Part shown: positions 1-7,458 of the stretch, piece by piece | Layout: each line of letters begins with the position of its first letter | Numbering within the stretch: position 1 is the stretch's first letter | Assembly: GCA_000306725.1 (NCBI GenBank) | Contig: CP003083.1 | Coordinates: 1,984,001 to 2,048,000 of the forward strand | Direction of reading: 5' to 3' | Length of the DNA stretch: 64,000 bases | Source: Methanolobus psychrophilus R15 | GTDB lineage: Archaea; Halobacteriota; Methanosarcinia; Methanosarcinales; Methanosarcinaceae | The notes under the pieces: model-generated | The model's database searches: none | What the model was told of the DNA's origin: nothing | The model's input: the letters and a program-made list of their open reading frames with translations, nothing else | Program-made: the position numbers and the translations under genes

Positions 1-2
1 AT

Positions 3-77
3 AAGTTTGTCGAAGCGGTACGGGACATAGGTGTATACTGGCTGCTTTTGAACCAGATGCCCATGGGCAAGAGATGA
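3..77 (+). CDS. response regulator, C-terminal fragment (starts before window)
   Basis: An open frame runs in from the window edge and stops at 75-77. It encodes about 24 residues ending in a phenylalanine-valine-glutamate start and a YWLLLNQMP stretch, the usual last helix of stand-alone CheY/Rcp1-type receiver proteins. Its TGA overlaps the ATG at 74 of the following kinase, so the two are probably co-transcribed as a regulator/kinase pair. Only the C-terminus is visible, so the phosphoacceptor cannot be checked. Confidence 0.65.
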   Translation, partial: KFVEAVRDIGVYWLLLNQMPMGKR

Positions 78-1993
78 AAGGAAAAACCATGGAAGAAAAT
101 AATCCGCTGCGCATACTGTTCGTTGAGGATATGCCCTCCGATATGGAACTTGCAGAAAGGGAACTTATAAAAAACGGAATTTCTTTCATTTCAATAAGAG
201 TGGAAACGCAGGAAGAATTCATAAAGAACCTGGATAGTTTCAAACCAGATATTGTCATTTCTGACTATTCTTTACCATCCTTTGATGGTATGCAGGCACT
301 TAAGCTGTCACTGGAGCACGATGGTAACATTCCTTTCATAGTGTTTACCGGCTCCATGAATGAAGAGACTGCTGTAGCCTGTATGAAAGCCGGCGCTACG
401 GATTACATTATCAAGGAACATACAAAAAGGCTCCCTTTTGCTGTACGTGAAGCTCTTTTAAAGAAGAAGATGAGTTTGTCCAGAGACCGGGCTGAGAAAG
501 AGCTTGCCCAGAAAAAAGAAGAGCTGAACAATTATTTCGAGAACGCCCTTGATCTTTTCTGCATCGTCAGTACAGATGGTCTCTTCGTGCGTCTCAACAA
601 AGCATGGGAGAGGGTCCTTGGTCTCAGAGTGGAAGAACTGGAAGGGAAAACCATTCAGGATTTTGTCCATCCTGATGACCTCTGCACAACAGCAGATATA
701 TTCTCTATCCTGCAGAATGGTAAGGAAATATCCGGTTTTGTAAACCGTTTCAGGTGCATTGACGGGTCATATTGCTGGATAGAGTGGAAATCCTCTCCAA
801 AGGATAATCTCATATACGCGGCTGCCAGGGATATCACTGACCGTAAACAGGCGGAAGACGCACTCAAAGAAAGTGAGGAACGGCTCCAGCTGGCCATGGA
901 AGTTTCAGAACATGGTTTCTGGGACTGGGATATGGATAGCAACAAAGCCTATTTCAGTCCGAAATGGTACACAATCCTGGGGTACAAGCCTAATGAACTT
1001 GCTATGGACTTTGGAACATGGTCCAGCCTTTTACATCCTGATGAACGTGACATCGTGCTCGAGTCCCTGATGGCTCACCTTTGTGCCCTGCAGTATTTCA
1101 AAATGGACTACAGGATGAGATCTAAGTCCGGTGAGTGGGTGTGGGTGACAGGACGCGGCAGGTCATTCAAAGTGGACGGTAACGGGGTGCCACACAGGGC
1201 AGTGGGCACATACGTCGATATAACCAGGCGCAAGAAGACCGAAGAACAGATGCTGCTGGCCAGGATAGCTGCCGAGGAAGCTAATCGCAGCAAGAGCGAG
1301 TTCCTGGGCAACATGAGCCATGAACTGAGAACTCCTTTAAGCGGTGTGATTGGTTTTTCGGATATACTGCTGGAGGAATTATCTGCAGGGATGAACGAGA
1401 CACAAATAAAGTACATCTCTACCATAAATAGGAGTGGAAACCAGCTTCTGCATATTATCAATAAGATATTGGAAATATCCTGCATTGATTCAGGCAGGAT
1501 GTGCATAAGACTGGACAGGCTGAGTATTCATTCTGCTGTTGAGCATACATATACGTCCCTGAACTCTCTGGCTGTCAGGAAAAAGATCGAACTTCGCACG
1601 GACATAGACAGCCGTCTCACTGAGATAACCGCCGATGTCGAGAAGTTCAAAAGTATATTGTATAATCTTGTGGAGAATTCCATAAAATTCACACCGGAAG
1701 GTGGAATCGTTACGATAAGAGCCATACCTGAAGTGAATCATATAAAGATATCAGTAAGTGATACCGGCATTGGGATACCTGATCAGGAAAAGGGGCGCAT
1801 ATTTGAGCCTTTTTTCCAGGTGGACAGTTCCGCATCCCGCAGTTATGGGGGTACCGGGTTAGGACTTATGCTTGTTAAGGAATATGTGGAAATGCATGAA
1901 GGAACGATCTGGGTCGAGAGTGAGCCTGGCAAGGGGAGCACTTTCACTTTCACAATCCCGATAGGGACACCGCCATCAGAAAGCCCGGAATAA
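74..1993 (+). CDS. hybrid sensor histidine kinase, REC-PAS-PAS-HisKA-HATPase
   Basis: This is a predicted cytoplasmic two-component protein with no membrane segment. From the N-terminus it has a receiver domain (about residues 12-130, phosphoacceptor Asp64 in VISDYSLPSFDG), two PAS domains (about 150-260 and 265-390), a HisKA helix with His416 in NMSHELRTPL, and a HATPase domain with NLVENSIKF, DTGIGIP and GGTGLGL boxes. The receiver lies in front of the sensor, an arrangement common in methanogen kinases. The ATG at 74 overlaps the upstream stop. An ATG at 89 has AAAGGA at 77-82 as a better ribosome site and is an alternative start. The signal sensed is unknown. Confidence 0.9.
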   Translation: MKGKTMEENNPLRILFVEDMPSDMELAERELIKNGISFISIRVETQEEFIKNLDSFKPDIVISDYSLPSFDGMQALKLSLEHDGNIPFIVFTGSMNEETAVACMKAGATDYIIKEHTKRLPFAVREALLKKKMSLSRDRAEKELAQKKEELNNYFENALDLFCIVSTDGLFVRLNKAWERVLGLRVEELEGKTIQDFVHPDDLCTTADIFSILQNGKEISGFVNRFRCIDGSYCWIEWKSSPKDNLIYAAARDITDRKQAEDALKESEERLQLAMEVSEHGFWDWDMDSNKAYFSPKWYTILGYKPNELAMDFGTWSSLLHPDERDIVLESLMAHLCALQYFKMDYRMRSKSGEWVWVTGRGRSFKVDGNGVPHRAVGTYVDITRRKKTEEQMLLARIAAEEANRSKSEFLGNMSHELRTPLSGVIGFSDILLEELSAGMNETQIKYISTINRSGNQLLHIINKILEISCIDSGRMCIRLDRLSIHSAVEHTYTSLNSLAVRKKIELRTDIDSRLTEITADVEKFKSILYNLVENSIKFTPEGGIVTIRAIPEVNHIKISVSDTGIGIPDQEKGRIFEPFFQVDSSASRSYGGTGLGLMLVKEYVEMHEGTIWVESEPGKGSTFTFTIPIGTPPSESPE

Positions 1994-2044
1994 GAATGCC
2001 GGCTGGGCAGTAGCAGCACCAGAAAGGGATATCAGAAAGGCTCT

Positions 2045-2593
2045 TCAGCCGAAGAACTCCTCACTCCAGTCTACAGAGCCCGGTCTGTATCTGTCAGCTA
2101 ATTCCTTCTCCCTGCCTTTGGCAAGTCCCTCCAGGATATTCCGTATGTCATTAAACGTTCTTTCCACGGACTGGGAGGTTGTATCGATCTCAAAGACATT
2201 ATCACACCACTCCACTGATTCGCAAAGGATGATGTCGAGGGCTTCTGCTTCAAGATTCTCCTCTACTTTTTCAGTGGAATAGTTCCTCTTTTGCAGTCTG
2301 TTTCTGAGCACCTCCGGCTTTGTCCTGAGCACAATGACACTGTCAGCCAGATGATGGGAAAGATGGCTGTCAAGGATAGTGATGTCGTCGGTACTTGTCA
2401 TTTCCCTGACACGCCGGTCCACAAGGTCCATGTCGGCAACCACGCAATCTCTTTCATTATCCACTTCTGAGTAGAGTTTCTCCTCTTTGATAAGTTTGTT
2501 GATATGAATGACCCGGTATGATGTCCTGCTCTCCAGTAACTCTGTGACAGATGTTTTCCCGGTTCCTGGTGTTCCTGTGATTCCTACAAGCAT
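2045..2593 (-). CDS. putative adenylate kinase, Fap7/AK6-like
   Basis: A 182-residue P-loop kinase with Walker A GTPGTGKTS at about residues 7-15 and the NMP-kinase pattern of the archaeal AK6/Fap7 group. Eukaryotic Fap7 acts in small-subunit ribosome maturation, and archaeal members bind ribosomal proteins and have adenylate kinase activity. The length fits the family. The gene follows trpG by 24 bases on the same strand and is probably read with the trp genes, although nothing links it to tryptophan. The C-terminal tail (RPGSVDWSEEFFG) is acidic and aromatic. Confidence 0.8.
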   Translation of the reverse strand: MLVGITGTPGTGKTSVTELLESRTSYRVIHINKLIKEEKLYSEVDNERDCVVADMDLVDRRVREMTSTDDITILDSHLSHHLADSVIVLRTKPEVLRNRLQKRNYSTEKVEENLEAEALDIILCESVEWCDNVFEIDTTSQSVERTFNDIRNILEGLAKGREKELADRYRPGSVDWSEEFFG

Positions 2594-2617
2594 GATATCT
2601 AATAAGCCTGTAAAGGC

Positions 2618-3208
2618 TTAATCCTTACCCATACCTGCAATCCTCAGGAAGTTGCCGATGATACGCATGCCTTTTTCGGTAAGGATGGATTCCGGATGGA
2701 ACTGCACACCATAAACCGGATATTCCCTGTGTTCCACAGCCATGACTATACCGTCTGCTGTCCTTGCAGTTACTGTCAGGCCTTCTGCTAAGTCATCTAT
2801 TGCAAGGGAGTGATACCTTCCGACTTTGAAAGTTTCCGGCAGTCCATTAAAGAGCTGTGAGTCATTGTGGCTTATCTCGGAAGTCTTTCCATGGACCGGC
2901 CCGCTCTTTGCATGCCCAATGGTGCCTCCGAAGGCAGCATTTATGGCCTGGTGTCCAAAGCAGACTCCCAACACCGGGATATCGCGCCCGATATCCCTTA
3001 TGATTTCCAGGCATGTACCTGCGTCCTCAGGTTTGTGAGGTGTGCCGGGTCCCGGCGAGATCACGATAGCATCGGGCTTTATTTCTCTGACCTCATTGGA
3101 TGAGATAGTGTTCGGGACTACCACGGTATCCGGCTCGAAAACGGAAACGTAGTCCACGAGGTTCCATACGAAAGAATCCTTATTATTGATGAACAGTACC
3201 CTCATCAC
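2618..3208 (-). CDS. trpG: anthranilate synthase component II (glutamine amidotransferase)
   Basis: This 196-residue class I glutamine amidotransferase supplies ammonia to TrpE for anthranilate synthesis. The nucleophile is Cys83 in GVCFGHQAI, the oxyanion region is SPGPGTP (about 51-57), and the catalytic His-x-Glu lies in QFHPESIL near residue 171. Its first codons overlap the end of trpE by 4 bases, so translation is coupled. A second ATG lies one codon downstream at 3205. Homology with PabA leaves a folate-type alternative, but the trp neighbours settle the assignment. Confidence 0.95.
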   Translation of the reverse strand: MMRVLFINNKDSFVWNLVDYVSVFEPDTVVVPNTISSNEVREIKPDAIVISPGPGTPHKPEDAGTCLEIIRDIGRDIPVLGVCFGHQAINAAFGGTIGHAKSGPVHGKTSEISHNDSQLFNGLPETFKVGRYHSLAIDDLAEGLTVTARTADGIVMAVEHREYPVYGVQFHPESILTEKGMRIIGNFLRIAGMGKD

Positions 3209-4776
3209 TTCCCTCCTATGGCTTTTATCATTGCAGCCATCTTTCTCTCAGTTTCCTGGTATTCGTAAGCCGGATCGGAATCGGCCACTATACCGGCACC
3301 TGCCTGTACATAGGCAGTGTTGTTTTTGATCAGCACTGTCCTTATGACAATGGCAAAGTCAGCATCCCCGTTCCAGGAATAATAGCCGACGCCTCCGCCG
3401 TAGATTCCCCTTGATTCCGGTTCAAGGTCATCGATTATTTCCATTGCCCGGATCTTGGGAGCGCCGGAAAGCGTACCTGCCGGGAAGATGGCACGTGTAG
3501 CGTCGAACTGATCGCAATCGTCCCTCATCTCCCCGCTCACTGTACTTTCGATATGCTGCACATGGGAGTACTTGATGACGCTCATCAGGTCATCGACCCT
3601 GACGGTGCCTCCTTTTGATACCATCCTCACATCATTGCGGCCCAGGTCCACAAGCATTATATGCTCGGCCCGCTCTTTCTCATCCCGGAGCATTCCGGCA
3701 GCGAGCTGTCTGTCCTCTTCCTCGTTCTTCCCTCTCGGACAGGTGCCTGCGATGGGATTGGTTATTACCTTCCGGCCGTAGACTGTCATCAGGGTCTCAG
3801 GACTTGCACCTACGATGCCGATATCCTTGAAATTGAATATATACATGTAAGGGCTTGGATTGATGTTCCTTAGCCTAATGTACAGTTGCAGGGGTGTCTG
3901 CCCCATCCTGACCGTGTACCGTCTGGAGAGCACTATCTGAAAGATATCGCCATCTATGATGTGCTGCTTTGCCTGAAGGACAGCCTTTTCGAAAGTCTCC
4001 TGGTCGGTGTCCGGCACCGGCTCTTCAGCATTCACTTTCCCAAGGATGCTGTCGCTGATCCCAATAACTGAAGCCATACTCAGTGACCTCTCCATAAGTC
4101 GCGAGTCCGCACAGGCATGCTCGTATACTGCTTCAAGGTCACTTTCGCCTGTCACAAAGGGTGAGATGACAATGTATGTTTCACCGGTCATATGGTCAAA
4201 GACAAATGTTTTTGTCATGATGGCAAAATGCATATCCGGGGTGTCAGCGTCCGGTTTCTTACCGATATCAAGCCACGAATCGTACACAAAGTCATAACTG
4301 TTGTATCCGATCGCACCTCCCAGGAAGGTTTGCCTGTCAAAACGTTTCCGGTTCAGGAGGACCGCGTCATTGCTTGTGGGGAATATATCGCGGAAAGCAT
4401 CCAGGGCATCTTTACCATCTTCTATTTTCACCCTGTACCTGCCCCCGATGAGAGGCTCCATCCGGCCCATGCACTTTACTCTCCTGTATATGTACTGTGA
4501 GAGTTCGGAACTTATCTGGCATTCTATCGTCAGGAATCTGTCCTTAATGGACACCACGATCTCAGGCTCAGAACCTGCAAAAGAATATCTGGCATGCCTT
4601 TTTTCCTTCTCGACAGACTCCAGTAGATAGGAGTGTCCTGCATTCTGCAGGGTTGCGTATAACTGCAGCGGGGTGCATACGCTCGGCACCTTTGCCATGA
4701 GCTGCACTATGGCAGGTTTCTGTGACCCCCTGACAAGGGATATGAACTCTTCCTTACTAAGATCAAAATCAACCAT
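3205..4776 (-). CDS. trpE: anthranilate synthase component I
   Basis: A 523-residue chorismate-utilizing enzyme that converts chorismate and ammonia to anthranilate together with TrpG. The N-terminal part carries YLLES at about residues 50-54, the element that forms the tryptophan feedback site in TrpE, so the enzyme is probably feedback inhibited. The C-terminal catalytic part holds DIFQIVLSRR, GASPETL, NPIAGTCPRG and the SGAPKIRAMEIID block. It overlaps trpF by 8 bases and trpG by 4, inside a tight minus-strand operon. Confidence 0.95.
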   Translation of the reverse strand: MVDFDLSKEEFISLVRGSQKPAIVQLMAKVPSVCTPLQLYATLQNAGHSYLLESVEKEKRHARYSFAGSEPEIVVSIKDRFLTIECQISSELSQYIYRRVKCMGRMEPLIGGRYRVKIEDGKDALDAFRDIFPTSNDAVLLNRKRFDRQTFLGGAIGYNSYDFVYDSWLDIGKKPDADTPDMHFAIMTKTFVFDHMTGETYIVISPFVTGESDLEAVYEHACADSRLMERSLSMASVIGISDSILGKVNAEEPVPDTDQETFEKAVLQAKQHIIDGDIFQIVLSRRYTVRMGQTPLQLYIRLRNINPSPYMYIFNFKDIGIVGASPETLMTVYGRKVITNPIAGTCPRGKNEEEDRQLAAGMLRDEKERAEHIMLVDLGRNDVRMVSKGGTVRVDDLMSVIKYSHVQHIESTVSGEMRDDCDQFDATRAIFPAGTLSGAPKIRAMEIIDDLEPESRGIYGGGVGYYSWNGDADFAIVIRTVLIKNNTAYVQAGAGIVADSDPAYEYQETERKMAAMIKAIGGK

Positions 4777-5458
4777 TGATACACCTTGCTTCTCTTATGA
4801 ACCTGCACACTTTTGCAGGGTCTTTGCTCCCTTCCGTCTCCACTCCCGAGGCAGTATCCACAGCGAACGGCCGGACCTGTTCAACAGCGTCCCGAACGTT
4901 TTCCGGCTTCAGCCCGCCGGCAAGTATTATTGGGATATCGGTATTCTCCACTATCTCTCTGCTCACCGACCAGTCGTGGGTGATTCCTGTACCGCCACTC
5001 ATCCCGGCCTTCCCGGAATCCAGCAGTACACCATCTATCAGGCCTGTCTCACTAAGTGCCTCTACCTGTGCTATCAGGCCTGCGGTCATCGCTTCCCTCG
5101 CTCCTGGAGGCACTGTGAATGTCTTGATGATTCTTTGCCGGGTGCCATCAATTCCATCTCGGATGGTTCCTATCTCCTCCGGCCCCATGTCATTATGGAG
5201 CTGAATACTATCCGGATGGGTTTTTCTTATGAGCTCCAGGGCCTGATCAGTATTATATGGCATCATTACAAGGACAGACTCAACGAAGAGTGGGACATGC
5301 CGGATAAGCCCGCATGCAGTATCCGGGTCTATCTTCCTGGATGTCTGCACCGGAACATCGGTGATAAAGCCTACTGCATCTGCTCCGCACCTTACAGCCA
5401 TGTCTATGTCTTCAGCACATCGCATACCGCATATCTTCACTTTTGGCATGTGTTTCAT
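4769..5458 (-). CDS. trpF: phosphoribosylanthranilate isomerase
   Basis: A 229-residue TIM-barrel enzyme that isomerizes N-(5-phosphoribosyl)anthranilate in the third step of tryptophan synthesis. It has the N-terminal KVKICGMR block with the catalytic Cys, a QLHND strand, and ILAGGLKPENV with VDTASGVE near the phosphate site. The catalytic Asp is expected in VLLDSGKAG. The start at 5458 has GAGG about six bases upstream. An ATG three codons later would give a more typical N-terminus. The first 47 bases overlap the end of trpD, which suggests coupled translation. Confidence 0.93.
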   Translation of the reverse strand: MKHMPKVKICGMRCAEDIDMAVRCGADAVGFITDVPVQTSRKIDPDTACGLIRHVPLFVESVLVMMPYNTDQALELIRKTHPDSIQLHNDMGPEEIGTIRDGIDGTRQRIIKTFTVPPGAREAMTAGLIAQVEALSETGLIDGVLLDSGKAGMSGGTGITHDWSVSREIVENTDIPIILAGGLKPENVRDAVEQVRPFAVDTASGVETEGSKDPAKVCRFIREARCING

Positions 5459-6473
5459 TTATTGCCTCACAGGCGCTTTTATCATCGCAGAAATCCATCA
5501 GTTTTTCAAGTGCCTTGCCGCTGTCTATGATTTCTTCAACCAGTGGGATGGCTTTTTTTATCGAATCAGCCCTGCCTGCCAGGTACAGGGCGGCAGCAGA
5601 GTTGATGACAATGATATCTCTCTTGGGGCCTTTTTCTCCTTTGAGGACATATATTATGTCCCTTGCATTCTCTTTTGGCGTCCCGCCAACAATGTCTGTC
5701 GCTTTTGCCCTGTTGATTCCAAGCTCTTCAGGAGTAAGAGTATATGTCTTTATCCTGCCATCCCTGAGTTCGGCCACGCAGGTCTCGGCTATGCTGGATA
5801 TCTCATCCATACCGTCACCATGTACAACCATGGCTCTCTCAACTCCCATCTTCTTCATGACTTGGGCGAAAGTCTTACACAACCTGCTGTCAAAGACCCC
5901 TACAAGCTGTGCTTTTGCATTGGCAGGGTTTGTCAGGGGCCCCAGTATGTTGAACACTGTCCTTGTACCAAGTTCCTGCCTTATACCTGCAACCCTTTTC
6001 ATGGAAGGGTGGAAAACAGGGGCGAACATAAATCCAATACCTGCTTTTTCAATGGTCTGCTTCACTTCCTCAGGATTCTTGTCCACCTTTATTCCTAACT
6101 CCCTGAGCACATCCGCACTTCCAGAGAGTGAAGTAATGGAACGGTTGCCATGCTTTGCCACTGGAATTCCGGCTGCGGCAGTGACAATAGCTGCGGCTGT
6201 TGAAACATTGATGGTGTTATGCCTGTCAGCCCCCGTCCCGACAATATCAATCAGTATTCCTTCCACTTCAGGATATATAAGGTTGGCTGCTTTTTTCATC
6301 CCGGTGGCAAACCCGGCAATCTCATCTGCAGTCTCCCCTTTCATTTTCAGGGCCATTAGCAGGCCTGCGATCTGGGCATCAGTGGACTCTGTGAATATCT
6401 TGGTGATAGCATCCTCAGCTTCCTTTATTGTCAGGTCCTGCCCTTCACTTACTTTCTTGATATACGCCTTCAT
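5412..6473 (-). CDS. trpD: anthranilate phosphoribosyltransferase
   Basis: A 353-residue enzyme that joins anthranilate and PRPP. The N-terminal helical domain precedes the PRPP/Mg site: VGTGADRHNTINVSTA at about 80-95, then KHGNRS and the LGPLTNPA loop. It is the first gene of trpD-F-E-G. Upstream are a TATA box at 6537-6544 (minus) and a palindrome at 6491-6518 over the expected start point. trpC, trpB and trpA do not follow in this window, so the tryptophan genes of this genome are split. Confidence 0.95.
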   Translation of the reverse strand: MKAYIKKVSEGQDLTIKEAEDAITKIFTESTDAQIAGLLMALKMKGETADEIAGFATGMKKAANLIYPEVEGILIDIVGTGADRHNTINVSTAAAIVTAAAGIPVAKHGNRSITSLSGSADVLRELGIKVDKNPEEVKQTIEKAGIGFMFAPVFHPSMKRVAGIRQELGTRTVFNILGPLTNPANAKAQLVGVFDSRLCKTFAQVMKKMGVERAMVVHGDGMDEISSIAETCVAELRDGRIKTYTLTPEELGINRAKATDIVGGTPKENARDIIYVLKGEKGPKRDIIVINSAAALYLAGRADSIKKAIPLVEEIIDSGKALEKLMDFCDDKSACEAINETHAKSEDMRYAMC

Positions 6474-6490
6474 CCAAGCACCTCTAAAAA

Positions 6491-6546
6491 CATTAATGTA
6501 TATGTTTGTACACTAATGGATAAAGAGCATCACTTGTATTTATAGC
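6491..6546 (-). promoter_or_regulatory. trp promoter with candidate TrpY-type operator
   Basis: On the minus strand a TATAAATA box lies at 6544-6537, placing the start point near 6515. Over that point sits an imperfect 28-bp palindrome (6491-6518): CATTA-N2-GTA-N8-TAC-N2-TAATG. It includes TGTACA at 6507-6512 and TGTATA ten bases away at 6497-6502. TGTACA is the core of the TRP box bound by the TrpY repressor in Methanothermobacter. Assignment to a TrpY homologue here is inference. Confidence 0.55.
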
Positions 6547-6658
6547 TTATGGCTTTTGAAAACAGGGCAACTACGGAACAAGATTATTGGCACTAAAAGA
6601 CAGACAGGAAAGAAAAGAATACAAAGGCAGGTTTGATTAAAATCACATGTAGCAGTCT

Positions 6659-6964
6659 TCAGGACAATTTCCCACAGACGCTTCTGCCTTTTTCCGTTAG
6701 CTGGTAATATGTTGTGTTCTTCTGTGCGGAAGAGCTAAAGGTTGCTGCACAGGAGCTCCGGCATCCTGCGCATTTTCCTTCACATGTTCCTGCGTTTTGT
6801 ACAATAGCTTTGAGATCTCCTCTTTTTTCCATGATGTTGAGCAGGTCCTTGAACTCATCCTGTCTGAGGTTCAGGCGGCTTGCAATCGTTCCCATGGTGA
6901 GATTCTCTTTTGAATCCATCATTGCGGCTATTCTTTTTAAAAAAAAGTTGTAACCTATTATCAT
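6659..6964 (-). CDS. FeoC-like winged-helix protein with Cys cluster
   Basis: A 101-residue protein with an N-terminal winged helix (about residues 20-60, including ASRLNLRQDEFKDLLNIM) followed by CEGKCAGCRSSC and a C-terminal wing. Four closely spaced Cys residues resemble the Fe-S ligands of FeoC proteins, which modulate the FeoB transporter or act as iron-responsive regulators. It is last in the feoA-feoB row and overlaps the preceding gene by an ATGA, which supports the start at 6964. An ATG at 6922 is an alternative. Its role in iron uptake is inferred from position and Cys pattern. Confidence 0.65.
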   Translation of the reverse strand: MIIGYNFFLKRIAAMMDSKENLTMGTIASRLNLRQDEFKDLLNIMEKRGDLKAIVQNAGTCEGKCAGCRSSCAATFSSSAQKNTTYYQLTEKGRSVCGKLS

Positions 6965-7422
6965 GCTATCTCCCTGACTACAAGTATCTCATTCAGTGAG
7001 AACCTGTTTTTCCAATACAGTATCCCCATGAATGGAAGTATCCCCAGGTATATTCCCGGCCTGAAGTTCTCCATAACGCTCCATCCTTCATAATCATCCG
7101 GGACAATAATTGAATCCAGGAGATTCCCTCCCATTGTCAGGATATATACTGCCATGAATACAAGCGACAACAGTATTCCCACATAGACAAAGGAAACTCC
7201 TGCATTGACACCTTTTGTCATTTCCCTTGACCCGTACAGAAACACGGTTCCAATGATCACAAGGCATGCTCCTCCAAGAATATCTCCGGAAATGAACAAA
7301 AACCCTGCAACCCCTGTATTTATGCTCAGTCCTTCTGCAATGTGAAGTACTCCAAAAATGGAGTACAGAACTCCGGTAAGTAATGCGAACAGGAGTTCTT
7401 TGTTTTGATTAGTTTGTTCCAT
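6961..7422 (-). CDS. four-helix membrane protein in feo cluster, function unknown
   Basis: I do not recognise this 153-residue protein. It shows about four hydrophobic helices (roughly residues 9-28, 36-64, 76-97 and 122-140) and a soluble loop with acidic and aromatic residues (PDDYEGWSVMENF) before the last helix. It lies 36 bases after feoB and overlaps the FeoC-like gene by ATGA, so it is probably part of the ferrous iron uptake operon. It could be a small accessory subunit of FeoB or an unrelated membrane protein. Confidence 0.7.
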   Translation of the reverse strand: MEQTNQNKELLFALLTGVLYSIFGVLHIAEGLSINTGVAGFLFISGDILGGACLVIIGTVFLYGSREMTKGVNAGVSFVYVGILLSLVFMAVYILTMGGNLLDSIIVPDDYEGWSVMENFRPGIYLGILPFMGILYWKNRFSLNEILVVREIA

Positions 7423-7458
7423 CTGTTTCCCTCTCTATTTTCTATCTTTTCCTGATCC

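Noticed and set aside
4673-5530. 285-codon plus-strand frame
   Set aside because: It lies antisense to trpF and trpE, which have full family motifs; its translation has no recognisable domain.
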